A DNA stretch of 32,198 nt from Micavibrio sp. Lineage in GTDB: Bacteria > Pseudomonadota > Alphaproteobacteria > Micavibrionales > CSBR16-224. Each line of letters begins with the position of its first letter. Within the stretch, counting starts at the first letter, position 1. The notes below the pieces were generated by a model. That model was not told the DNA's origin and searched no databases. It saw only the letters and a list, made by a program, of their open reading frames with translations. A program made the position numbers and the translations under genes. The stretch spans positions 1 to 32,198 of the forward strand of contig JALTWL010000323.1 of NCBI GenBank assembly GCA_027047045.1, read 5' to 3'. Below, in pieces: positions 16,798 to 24,445 of this stretch.

Positions 16798-17426
16798 GAT
16801 AGCCCCCTGATAGTTTTTTCTTCAATCAGCATTGCAGTAGTATTATCATCCTGATAGGCGAGCTGCTCTCCACGTATGTGATACGCCCGTCTCAGTATTT
16901 TCTCTCTGCTATCGAACATATCTATATCCGATATTTTTAGTAGCTTCAGCATGCGGTCCTCCATCTCTGCTTGGGTTTCTAAGTGACCATCTGCATGAAT
17001 GTGCTGAACTTGAACACCTAACCCGCACAGCTGGCGTGCAACCAATACTGCTCTATGGCAATCTAGAGGATCCTTTTCTGCGCACATCAAAGCTATACGA
17101 AACCTCTCCATTCCAGTGCGAACTCGCTCTAGCCCTTTTAGGAATAAAGGATCTTTAGCGAGTAGCTCGTATTGCACCTTTCCTTGTCTATAACATGAAG
17201 GATTTTTACTACGTGCACCCAACTCTTCTCCTAGAAATACGTAGGCAATTCCCTCTTGAGCAAGTGACGATTTTAGTTCCTGTTGAGAATACTGTGGAAA
17301 GTACCGGCTATACGGGTGGGAGCGTACATCAGCTAGCGCAGTTATTCCGTGCTGCTCTAGCAGCCTGATAAACACCTCAATGGGATGTACAGAGTGACCG
17401 ATTGTGTAGATCATACTCATACTCAT
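16794..17426 (-). CDS. DUF488 family protein, copy 1
   Basis: The 210-residue protein starts IYTIGHSVHPIEVFIRLL, followed by ALADVRSHPYSRYFPQY and FLGEELGAR. It has the family's CAEKDPLDCHRAVLVARQL near residues 117-135. It is longer than copy 2 and of the canonical TIGHS type. Three in-frame start codons arise from a tandem ATGAGT hexamer (17409-17426), and the first overlaps the stop of the dual-OB gene. The C-terminal 60 residues (after ETQAEMEDRMLKLL) are an extension of unknown role. The function of DUF488 is not settled; paired genes like this recur in accessory regions as far as I recall. Confidence 0.87.
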   Translation of the reverse strand: MSMSMIYTIGHSVHPIEVFIRLLEQHGITALADVRSHPYSRYFPQYSQQELKSSLAQEGIAYVFLGEELGARSKNPSCYRQGKVQYELLAKDPLFLKGLERVRTGMERFRIALMCAEKDPLDCHRAVLVARQLCGLGVQVQHIHADGHLETQAEMEDRMLKLLKISDIDMFDSREKILRRAYHIRGEQLAYQDDNTTAMLIEEKTIRGLS

Positions 17427-18133
17427 ACTCGTGCCCTCTGGGGAGTGATTATAGAAGCTACCAGCTTGTAAGCGTACCCTTTATACAATTGAGCAAGACT
17501 AATGCATGCTATAACATGTTCAAGTAGATACTCCCCATCTCCTTTATTACGACAGACCAGCTCAAATTCTGGGTCAGTCAAGTCAAGTTGATATTTTTGG
17601 TCTTTATAATCAAAGTTGGCTCGTACAACGGTTTTCTTATTCCCAAAATCTGGAGCTTTGGGGCCTACGTGTAGCGTAATTTTGTTCAATTCAATTAGAC
17701 GTAAAGATCCAGCTGAATGGTCTATAAGATTTTCAGGAACTCGATTATTATTTCCGTAATATGAGCTGTCACCATTCGCCCATAGATCAGCATCGTCGTC
17801 AACGAGAGCAGTAACATCACTCCATGACGCCCGTCCTATCTTTTTCCAGCGTAACCTACTGTCTATTAGTACGTTTTCGGCTTGATGTCCAATAGGCATC
17901 TTTCTAATGCATGGGAGTTCAATTATATCTAGTAATTGCGCAGTTTTGCTATCTTGGTATTTCATATCGATATCCATAATAGCATGATCAGGGCGATTAC
18001 TTATTGGTCGGATCCAAGTCTGGTCACTCTTGCGTTTACCTGCAATGCAATGACCACCAGGCCTCCTAGAATTCGCTAAGCAAACAATTCGTTCAACAAA
18101 ACCTTTGTGCGTACTACCGTTCATGTTGTCCAT
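17423..18133 (-). CDS. Dual-OB-like domain protein
   Basis: The 236-residue protein has VERIVCLANSRRPGGHCIAG at residues 13-32, TWIRPISNRP near 39-48, a block of beta-strands, and LACISLAQLYKGYAYKL-like sequence near the C-terminus. This pattern matches, from memory, the dual-OB domain proteins annotated beside DUF488 pairs. OB folds commonly bind nucleic acids, so it may be the recognition subunit, but that is inference. It is first in the operon; its stop overlaps the next start (ATGA). TTGACA, a consensus -35, lies on the minus strand at 18178-18183, although no good -10 follows. Composition is GC-richer than the surroundings. Confidence 0.62.
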   Translation of the reverse strand: MDNMNGSTHKGFVERIVCLANSRRPGGHCIAGKRKSDQTWIRPISNRPDHAIMDIDMKYQDSKTAQLLDIIELPCIRKMPIGHQAENVLIDSRLRWKKIGRASWSDVTALVDDDADLWANGDSSYYGNNNRVPENLIDHSAGSLRLIELNKITLHVGPKAPDFGNKKTVVRANFDYKDQKYQLDLTDPEFELVCRNKGDGEYLLEHVIACISLAQLYKGYAYKLVASIITPQRARV

Positions 18134-18356
18134 TCCATACCAAATCTAACCGATAGACCTAGGCAACTTCCCACCTGTCAATTATAACAAGCCAACCACA
18201 ACCAACCACCTGTTAATTTTTTCCACAAGACCTCTGGCACAGTGTATACATACTAGCTATGTTTAGCAAGTGATATTCTAGCTTCTATCTAAGGAGTTCT
18301 CTGTGACGAAATTTTTGTACTCCAGCAAGTGACTAGAACAATGCAAAAACTACTAG

Positions 18357-18863
18357 AAAAGTAAAGCTCGCCTAGCTAGATTTAAGGGCGGTGCTGGCGG
18401 AATATGGGATATTGTAACTGGTAAAGATGTAGAAATAAAAGAGCTCAATAAACAAGAAGAAGAGCAGCTAATCCAAATGCAACAGCGACTATTTTACGTA
18501 ATGCGGCAATATGAGAAATTAAAACAGCAGCAAGCCGAACAGCAACGCATAGCAACATTCAACAGTGCATTTAATGCAAAAATACAAGCAATGCAATATA
18601 GCCTAAATGGTGTACCGATGTATAAAATATCAATCTCTGACCCACCGTTAGATATAGCTGCTTATCGTCAAACGCTCAGCTATCAAAGCTCTGTAACACT
18701 AATCAAAACTATAAAAAGCAAGCCACCAAAGGGGCAAGTAATCAATGCCGCAGATTTGGCAAAATCCACCGCCACCGTCTCCGAAATCCTTAAGCGTGTC
18801 AAAACTACGAGTACTAAAGGTGGTGTACGTAAGGCTTGCAAACCCACGCCAAGTATGCGATAG
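18357..18863 (+). pseudogene. C-terminal remnant of a conjugative relaxase (MobA/TraA type)
   Basis: The open frame after the TAG at 18354 reads LARFKGGAGGIWDIVTGKDVEIK and then a Gln/Glu-rich coiled coil (EEEQLIQMQQRLFYVMRQYEKL). This resembles the region after the relaxase domain of Ti-TraA/MobA-type proteins (a GLWDRLTGK-like motif followed by a coiled coil). No N-terminal relaxase with its Tyr and His triad is present. An AAGGAG site and GTG at 18303 start a frame that stops after nine codons, and another short frame leads to TAA at 18362, so the 5' part is broken. The first ATG in the remaining frame is at 18477. It may be expressed as a small protein, but a decayed transfer gene is likelier. 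Confidence 0.5.
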
Positions 18864-18907
18864 TTCCACAATTATCATGTTAACAATTAAATACTGGGCG
18901 GCTAATA

Positions 18908-20077
18908 ATGTCAAAACGCTCTAAAAAACTTAATAAGGTATCGAAAAAAGAGAAGAAAGCTATACCGAAAATTAAGGATAGCACTAAAAAACTAAGAGAA
19001 AAATATAAATATCGTAAAAAAAGCATCTCTCCTAGAGACCTGAGTAATATGCATTTTCATGGATGGATAGTTTATCTAAAAAAAATGCAACACAATGTTC
19101 AGAACATTTCACAAAAAACCAGAGATAACATTTTTCAAGACTTCCTTGAGCTAGAGGAAGGTTATGTTTACAGACTTTCGCAGTCTTATCAAACCAATAT
19201 ACGAGAATATTTATCTCCAGTTCAATCTATACAGAAAATGACTTGCCCCCCCGAGTGCATTAAAACCTTAAAAAAAATGTGGGCTACTGGTGAAAGTGCC
19301 ACTAACATTGCGAAAGAGTTAGGTGGTGTTACCCGAAGCACTGTTATTGGAAAGGCTCGCTGCCTAAATTTACCTATGAATAAATTTAGTTTGCATCAAA
19401 CAGATGATGCCAACACAGCTACCTCTAAAGAAAAGCCTGCACGAGCAACTACAAATACAAAACAAAAAACAACATATGGGTACAAAATCATACAGGCCAT
19501 ACCAAACGCTGATATAGAAGACATTATGAGGATATGGATGAATACCATCCGCACCCTTAGCAACCCTAAAGTTGCAGGACGTGATAAGGAGGACCTTGCC
19601 TACCGTATTCAAAACAAAATTAACAAGACGTGGATCAAAAGATATGGCGGTAAAGTAGATGAAAATGGCTACTTTGTTTGGCCAAATACAGATATAGGCT
19701 CCAGTAAAACTACAATAGCCTCGTCCCTGTTTGATGACTGGCAGGAAAAAGGGGTTCTTTCATTTTATGGTTATCACGTTGGCAACACAAAGGGTGTTTC
19801 ATCACAAACACGGCAAACCATCCTAGAAGGGGTATTCAACGCTGTTATTCCGCCTGTTTTTGATTTGCCCTATTTATATCAATGGGGAGCACCGGCAACC
19901 CCAGCACGCCTCAAGAAAATAGCTTACACACTTGCTTCAAATGCTAGGAACTTCAAAAGACAAAAAAACAGTTCATATTTAGATGCAATTAGAGAGTGGG
20001 AAGAAGATCTAGAATTCATGAAAAATAAATTCTATATTGAAAGATTTCATTTTGCTTGGCCTAGCTCTAACATCTAA
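18908..20077 (+). CDS. GcrA-motif protein with a C-terminal accessory domain
   Basis: The 389-residue protein has a very basic N-terminal 40 residues. A helix-turn-helix follows at about 116-156 with MWATGESATNIAKELGGVTRSTVIGK, the hallmark of the alphaproteobacterial cell-cycle regulator GcrA. The C-terminal 110 residues (YHVGNTKGVSSQTRQTIL, YLYQWGAP, ARNFKRQKNSSY, FHFAWP) look like a separate domain that I recall from accessory-region proteins of unknown function. Ordinary GcrA is about 170-200 residues with the motif at the very N-terminus, so this is not the chromosomal regulator. It lies alone on the plus strand after the relaxase remnant. GcrA recognises methylated GANTC with sigma-70; whether this protein senses methylation is open. 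The ribosome binding site is weak. Confidence 0.7.
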   Translation: MSKRSKKLNKVSKKEKKAIPKIKDSTKKLREKYKYRKKSISPRDLSNMHFHGWIVYLKKMQHNVQNISQKTRDNIFQDFLELEEGYVYRLSQSYQTNIREYLSPVQSIQKMTCPPECIKTLKKMWATGESATNIAKELGGVTRSTVIGKARCLNLPMNKFSLHQTDDANTATSKEKPARATTNTKQKTTYGYKIIQAIPNADIEDIMRIWMNTIRTLSNPKVAGRDKEDLAYRIQNKINKTWIKRYGGKVDENGYFVWPNTDIGSSKTTIASSLFDDWQEKGVLSFYGYHVGNTKGVSSQTRQTILEGVFNAVIPPVFDLPYLYQWGAPATPARLKKIAYTLASNARNFKRQKNSSYLDAIREWEEDLEFMKNKFYIERFHFAWPSSNI

Positions 20078-20107
20078 TTTAAATCTATAACTAAACATAC
20101 AATAAAA

Positions 20108-21337
20108 CTAAGACCAAATTGCACTAAATGGTACGGCCTTAAAATCATCACCAAAACTAAGTGTATTTGTTCCTGCATAAAGAACTATTCCAGTAAACGG
20201 ACGAGTTTTGGCAAGATTTTCTTTAAACCACCGTAAATGCTTAAAATCATTCTTACTAGCTGAGGTAGAGGCTTTAATTTCAATACCTAACAACGCTCCA
20301 TCATCAGGACGTTCAATAAGAAAATCAATCTCTCGTTTCTCCCAATCTCTGTAGTGATACATACGGTAATCATTATAATCGACCTGAGCCATTAACTCAT
20401 TAAAAGCAAATGTTTCAAATAGCTTGCCTATACGGTCTGAATCAAGACGGATTTGGTCAATACGCCAGTCTAATAGAGTTGCCATTATTCCACAATCTGT
20501 CATAAAAATTTTAGGATGCTTACCAATACGATCATAATCTCTACTACTCCATGCAGGGACACGCTCTGCAAGGTAAAGAGCTTCAAGAGCATTAATGTAA
20601 CTTTCCGTTGCTTTTCGTTTAACAGAAATCTTCGATGTAATAGATGAAATATCCATATATTTTGACGACCATGCGGCAAGGACATTTAAAAGCTCCCGTA
20701 CAGCTTCTTTACGGTGAATACGAGCAACATCTTGCAAATCACGATCTAGCAGAGCGGTTGTATAGTCACGATGCCATGCACGTCTATCCTTTTCAGGCAA
20801 AGCAATAGCTTCTGGATATCCACCACGCATGGCATATTCTATGATTTGCTCTTTTTCTTCGTTATAGGTATCTGTTTTCAATTCCCCGTCAAAAAGTCGT
20901 TGTAAAAAAATTGGTTGTGCACCTAGAATTTCTGCCTGAGATAGAGGGCGTAAACGGAGTTTTGCTATCCGTCCAGCTAAAGATTCTCGTGCAGTAGGAA
21001 TAGCATTTAAATTTGCAGAACCTGTTAAAAGATATTGACCAGATCTCGTATCATTATCAACGGCCATCTTAATGGCAAGCAGCAAGTCTGGAACACGCCG
21101 AACCTCATCAATAATCAACGTCTTACTTTCATGTTTTACAAAGCTATGAGGATCGGATTTTGCTGCCTCGAGCAAACCTATATCATCTAGGGTTCTGTAT
21201 TCTACATCCTTTGTTTGCAACGCTCGTGCAAGAGTAGTTTTCCCACACTGTCTAGAACCAGATAGCAATACAACACGCCTTGTTTTAAGAGCATCTTGAA
21301 TAGTCTGCTGTTGCCAACGCTTTATGAAATTAGTCAT
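20108..21337 (-). CDS. AAA_14/DUF4143 family ATPase, copy 2
   Basis: The 409-residue protein has a Walker A GSRQCGKT at 27-34, a Walker B-like TLIIDEVRRVPDL, the sensor LLTGSANLNAIP, and LAGRIAKLRLRPLSQAEIL leading into DUF4143. The end has REIDFLIERPDDG and LGIEIKASTSAS, the PD-(D/E)xK-like pattern of the family. I chose ATG at 21337 over an in-frame ATG at 21424. A good promoter lies between the two (-10 at 21395-21400), and the longer N-terminus would be encoded by the 23-bp repeats. It is convergent with the GcrA-motif gene, 30 bases away. It is only distantly similar to the copy at 11859. Confidence 0.88.
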   Translation of the reverse strand: MTNFIKRWQQQTIQDALKTRRVVLLSGSRQCGKTTLARALQTKDVEYRTLDDIGLLEAAKSDPHSFVKHESKTLIIDEVRRVPDLLLAIKMAVDNDTRSGQYLLTGSANLNAIPTARESLAGRIAKLRLRPLSQAEILGAQPIFLQRLFDGELKTDTYNEEKEQIIEYAMRGGYPEAIALPEKDRRAWHRDYTTALLDRDLQDVARIHRKEAVRELLNVLAAWSSKYMDISSITSKISVKRKATESYINALEALYLAERVPAWSSRDYDRIGKHPKIFMTDCGIMATLLDWRIDQIRLDSDRIGKLFETFAFNELMAQVDYNDYRMYHYRDWEKREIDFLIERPDDGALLGIEIKASTSASKNDFKHLRWFKENLAKTRPFTGIVLYAGTNTLSFGDDFKAVPFSAIWS

Positions 21338-21394
21338 TTTAAGTATCTTTCTCTTTAAATCTTTAGAATCAGCGCATAAACCAATTCTGAGTAT

Positions 21395-21424
21395 ATTATA
21401 ACTTTTATGCTCGGGAAATTGCAA
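21395..21424 (-). promoter_or_regulatory. Probable promoter of the DUF4143 ATPase, inside the repeats
   Basis: On the minus strand TTGCAA (21424-21419) and a perfect TATAAT (21400-21395) are separated by 18 bases. Transcription would begin near 21388, giving a leader of about 50 bases to the ATG at 21337. Both boxes come from equivalent positions of adjacent 23-bp units, so the repeat factor would directly control it. Confidence 0.6.
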
Positions 21425-21481
21425 CTTTTATTGTCGGGAAATTATAACTTTTATGGTCGGGGTATTACAATTTTTATTGTA
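21395..21481. repeat. Four tandem 23-bp repeats upstream of the DUF4143 ATPase
   Basis: The units run head to tail at 21395-21417, 21418-21440, 21441-21463 and 21464-21481 (the last truncated). The consensus on the plus strand is ATTRYAACTTTTATKSTCGGGAA. On the minus strand each unit ends in TTATAAT, TTGCAAT or TTGTAAT. The period of 23 bases equals the usual distance from a -35 to a -10 box. This looks like an operator/promoter array or iterons. Confidence 0.85.
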
Positions 21482-21524
21482 TAATTTTACTGGATTTTAA
21501 CTATTTTCATGGTATATTAACCTT

Positions 21525-21577
21525 GTAAGACCCCAGATGTCCCTGCCTTTGGCATACTACTGGGGTTACGCTTTTTT
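21525..21577 (+). terminator. Hairpin with T-tract, plus strand (terminator or small RNA)
   Basis: The outer stem pairs ACCCCAG (21530-21536) with CTGGGGT (21560-21566), extended by GTA/TAC across a 2-base bulge. An inner hairpin TGCC-TTT-GGCA spans 21544-21554, and six Ts follow at 21572-21577. It has intrinsic terminator form on the plus strand, but no plus-strand gene leads into it. It lies just past the 3' end of the integrase gene, so it could end a small RNA or mark an attachment region. Confidence 0.55.
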
Positions 21578-21603
21578 AGGAAGTATTTTTTAGTTCTTTC
21601 CTA

Positions 21604-22947
21604 TTAACCCACAAAAAGCTTACTTTCCTGTACGAGTTTTCTTACCTCCTCCAAACTTGGAACATCATCGACAGTAGGACATTTTACGATTGTATCTAAT
21701 ACCAAAGCCCAAATATCAGCGGCTTTACGTTTTTCTGCATCATAGGAGTATTGAATATAAACGCTATTTGTAACGCCTGACCTGCTATCTTTATGATTTA
21801 GCATCAGTTTTGCGTAGTGAGGCAATAATCCCACCCCAGCAAGCCAAGTTGCGGCTGTACGGTGTAAATCATGCGGAGTAATATTTTCTATTCCTAACAA
21901 CTCCCTTTTTCTATCAATTGCTCTGGCAAGGGCAGATTTGCCCATAGGCTTTAAATCTGTCTTGCAAATATTCTTTTCTGGATTTCTGGCTTTGGTTGAG
22001 CCAAAAACATATTCACTGTTAGATGTATGCTGACTAACGAAATCTAAAATATCCAATGCATAATGGTTAAGTGGCACACGATGCATGGTTTTATTCTTCG
22101 TATCCTCCATGGACATTTCCCAAATCTTTTCATCTAATTTAAGGGAAGAATATTTCATATTTCTGACTTCTTTCCCACGCTGCATTGTCACCAACATAAA
22201 CTTTAAAGCATTTGCAGTAATTGGCGGCAATCCAACATGATCTATTCTATTCCAGAAAAACCATATTTCTTTAAAATTGAGAACGCGTTCTCTAATATTG
22301 CTTGTGCCGTAATTTTGAATTTTTGCTACAGGATTTGTTTTGATTAATCCCCTATCTATAGCAATATTAAACATTTGACGCGTATAATCAAAAGTATGCT
22401 TTAAAGCAGACCTGCCACTTTGATGTGCATAATTTCCATGTGCATCTTTCTTTTTTGCTCCACGTTCCAAAATATTATTTTGAATAATATCCAAATCTTC
22501 TGGAGTTACTTCATCTATGTATTTATTGCCAATGACTGGAATAATATCTTTCTCTAAAGCTCTTTCTTCTTCCCTAATATCCGTCTTACCTTTCCTTTGT
22601 CCAATTATAATATATTCATTTTTAAGATCTAAAACCGTTAGCTTGTTTTTTTTAATTTCCTCTTCTTCCTTAATTTCTTTAACTGGGTCACGTCCGTATT
22701 CTCTTACCTGTTCATAAAGATCTTCATATTCTCTTCGAGCATCACGAATTGACCACTCAGGATATTTGCCAATTGTGTACCAAACGCTCTTGCCATTTTT
22801 AGTATATTTATAAACAAATGACTTATTCCCAGAGGGAGTAACACGCAATCCAAATTCTGGACAATCTTCACACCAATAGACGATACGCTTATTTTCTGGC
22901 TTAATATTGCGTATTATGGTATCTATAAACTTGATTTTCTTAGGCAT
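21604..22947 (-). CDS. Tyrosine recombinase (phage/P4-type integrase)
   Basis: The 447-residue protein has the N-terminal DUF4102-like domain of P4-type integrases (FGLRVTPSGNKSFVYKY, WYTIGKYPEWSIRDAR). A core-binding domain and a C-terminal catalytic domain follow. Visible catalytic residues are Arg257 (QRGKEVR), Lys284 or Lys286, His359, His385 (LNHKD), and the nucleophile Tyr397 (VYIQYSY). Where the family has HxxR, this protein reads HDLHR: His362 replaces the second catalytic Arg and the Arg is shifted by one. The codon CAC is one base from CGC. The start has AAAGGAAT upstream. It probably inserted the island, but may now be impaired. No tRNA or tmRNA target is visible beside it. Confidence 0.93.
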   Translation of the reverse strand: MPKKIKFIDTIIRNIKPENKRIVYWCEDCPEFGLRVTPSGNKSFVYKYTKNGKSVWYTIGKYPEWSIRDARREYEDLYEQVREYGRDPVKEIKEEEEIKKNKLTVLDLKNEYIIIGQRKGKTDIREEERALEKDIIPVIGNKYIDEVTPEDLDIIQNNILERGAKKKDAHGNYAHQSGRSALKHTFDYTRQMFNIAIDRGLIKTNPVAKIQNYGTSNIRERVLNFKEIWFFWNRIDHVGLPPITANALKFMLVTMQRGKEVRNMKYSSLKLDEKIWEMSMEDTKNKTMHRVPLNHYALDILDFVSQHTSNSEYVFGSTKARNPEKNICKTDLKPMGKSALARAIDRKRELLGIENITPHDLHRTAATWLAGVGLLPHYAKLMLNHKDSRSGVTNSVYIQYSYDAEKRKAADIWALVLDTIVKCPTVDDVPSLEEVRKLVQESKLFVG

Positions 22948-23269
22948 TGTCTATATTCCTTTAATTTACTGGGCTACTTTTCAAGGCTAGAAAGTAGCCA
23001 GCTACGTAACATGATTATTTAAGCTTTGGTATTTTTTGATTCGGGGATAAATACTTCGATGGGTCTTCTAACCACTCTAGAATAGATCTAGATAACAATA
23101 TGAAATTATAATATAGTACTTTATACTTTTTAAAAACACCTATTAAAAGACAATATTGTTTTAAACCAAGATGAATTATTTAATGAAAGAAAACCCATTA
23201 AAAGAAGTATATTAGAACAGACCTACTAGGCAGATTTAATGAGCTAGATACTATTAAAAAATATAGGAA
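22948..23269. other. Gene-free stretch upstream of the integrase, with a perfect dyad
   Basis: GGCTACTTT (22972-22980) and AAAGTAGCC (22991-22999) form a 9-bp perfect inverted repeat around a 10-base loop. It lies 25 bases upstream of the integrase start and could be an operator or a recombinase arm site. The rest of the stretch to 23269 is AT-rich. I see no gene, tRNA or strong promoter in it. Confidence 0.4.
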
Positions 23270-23593
23270 CCGCTTGAGCTAATGCAGTTTCAAAATGAGT
23301 ATCCCACAAAACAGGTTCATCAGAGCGATAGATGCGGCCTTTTGCATACAAATCAAAGAATGATTTTTGTGAAGTACGCTGACAATGTTTGTTAATTGTT
23401 GAATATAACTCATCGCATGGCCAACGTGCAAATGTGCAGCAGAAACATAAGGAGGAGGAGTGTTTACAGAAAATGTTTTGGACTTACTGTTTGGGTCATA
23501 TTTATATATTTTTTTTGCTTCCCAAAGCCTGCAAAGCTCGGCTTCTACATCGCTGTGTTCAAAAACCTTATCAATAATTTCACTTATAGTCAT
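23270..23593 (-). pseudogene. Valyl-tRNA synthetase fragment with internal deletion
   Basis: The first frame from ATG 23593 (AAGGAAAT site upstream) matches a class I valyl-tRNA synthetase N-terminus: LWEAKKIYKYD, then TPPPYVSAAHLHVGHAMSY with the HIGH-like HVGH. The frame is then lost. Another frame resumes with TSQKSFFDLYAKGRIYRSDE and PVLWDTHFETALAQ, a segment that normally lies about 80-100 residues later. The gene stops being recognisable at about 23270. So an internal out-of-frame deletion and a 3' truncation both occurred. The PPPYVSAAHLHVGH style looks unlike the standard bacterial ValRS and may reflect an acquired second copy. It is non-functional. Confidence 0.75.
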
Positions 23594-23623
23594 TTAGCCT
23601 ATATTTCCTTATATATTATATTT

Positions 23624-24126
23624 GGAGCTGACATCTAATAAAGTTCTTTTAGTAGTTTTTTTAGGTCTTCAACCAACTCTTTTGGCAACCCCGTATTAAA
23701 TCTCCATTCACATTCTTTCAAGAATAAATTAAAATGATTCCTAGGAACACCATTAAATTTTCTCATGTGCCGTTTTGCTTGATTCCAAAAGTTTTCAATA
23801 CCATTGATATGATTATTTCTCTCCGCAAATAACTTGGAATGATTTATTCTATAATGTTTAAATTCTGATACATCTAAAGCATTATATGCTCTTCAGTAAT
23901 CAGTATAAACAATACTGTCAGGCTCTATTTTCTACCGTATTATAGGTGTTAAGGTATCAGTTTTGGCATCTAGTATTATCTGGGTATAAACCTTTCCTCC
24001 TCGTTTTAATATTCCAAATACCGCTACCTTTCCTGTCGAGCTCCTTCCTCTTTTTCCCTTACGTCTACCACCAAAATATGACTCATCTAATTCAACATTA
24101 TAATAAAATTGTTCGATAGGATTTTG
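23624..24126 (-). mobile_element. Truncated IS1595-type insertion sequence
   Basis: The C-terminal part of an IS1595-like transposase is present, and just beyond its stop lies GGAGCTGACATCTAAT (23624-23639), which looks like the terminal inverted repeat. The other end is absent: transposase similarity fades near 24126 in an A-rich junction inside the small ankyrin-like gene. The element therefore lost its 5' half or was joined there by recombination. I cannot define a target duplication. Confidence 0.6.
23635..24123 (-). pseudogene. IS1595-family transposase, truncated, two nonsense codons
   Basis: A continuous frame reads VELDESYFGGRRKGKRGR, VFGILKRGGKVYTQ, IVYTD, FAERNNHINGIENFWNQAKR and MRKFNGVPRNHFNLFLKE, ending at the TAG at 23635. 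These are conserved blocks of IS1595-type DDE transposases, including the first Asp in VELDES and the second in VYTD. Two in-frame stops interrupt it: TAG after TPIIR and TGA after VYTDY, with no frameshift. The N-terminal zinc-binding part is missing. Decay by point mutation only suggests recent loss. A gene this broken cannot move the element unless supplied from elsewhere. Confidence 0.82.
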
Positions 24127-24317
24127 CTGTTTTTTTTATCAGTAGATTGTAATGCAATTTGTAAGATAGCTTGTGTTACTGCTTGGTCAGCAGGTATTTT
24201 CTTGACCATTTTATCAATAAGTAATTCTGGCGCGCGTTCTACTATCTCTTTAACCATTGCCATATCTCCATTTTCTATAGCAACATCTAAAATACTTTTA
24301 TTAGGAAAATCATACAT
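24087..24317 (-). CDS. Small ankyrin-like protein with IS-derived 3' end
   Basis: The start at 24317 is chosen for its GAGGGAG ribosome binding site; a further ATG at 24365 lacks one. The 76 residues include SILDVAIENGDMAMVKEIVERAP, the helix-loop-helix of an ankyrin-like repeat, and a second weaker unit around QAVTQAILQIALQS. The last dozen residues are encoded by transposase sequence read out of frame, after an A-rich junction near 24125. The gene was therefore probably longer and lost its end to the insertion. There is no signal peptide. Whether the stub is expressed is unknown. Confidence 0.5.
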   Translation of the reverse strand: MYDFPNKSILDVAIENGDMAMVKEIVERAPELLIDKMVKKIPADQAVTQAILQIALQSTDKKNSKILSNNFIIMLN

Positions 24318-24445
24318 TTTATTCACTCCCTCTTTTATTAAATTATCTATACCAAGTATCACCATTATTTTAATTATAATGCATAACTTGTATTATGTTA
24401 AGTCTGGGGTAGATGTTATGACCATAGCTTTAATAATTATACAGG

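Noticed and set aside
18150-18190. Complete promoter for the dual-OB operon from the consensus TTGACA
   Set aside because: No acceptable -10 hexamer lies 16-18 bases downstream, so only the -35-like match is noted in the gene entry.
18908-20077. The chromosomal cell-cycle regulator gcrA
   Set aside because: The protein is about twice the normal length, with the motif internal and a second domain attached, in an accessory context.
21395-21481. CRISPR-like short tandem repeats
   Set aside because: The 23-bp units abut with no spacers and no cas genes are present; an operator/promoter array fits better.
22948-23269. A tRNA gene serving as the integration target
   Set aside because: No T-arm consensus GGTTCRANTCC or cloverleaf pairing is visible beside the integrase.
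23635-24123. TGA recoded as Trp in the transposase
   Set aside because: A TAG stop also interrupts the same frame and all intact genes here use TGG for Trp, so the stops are decay.
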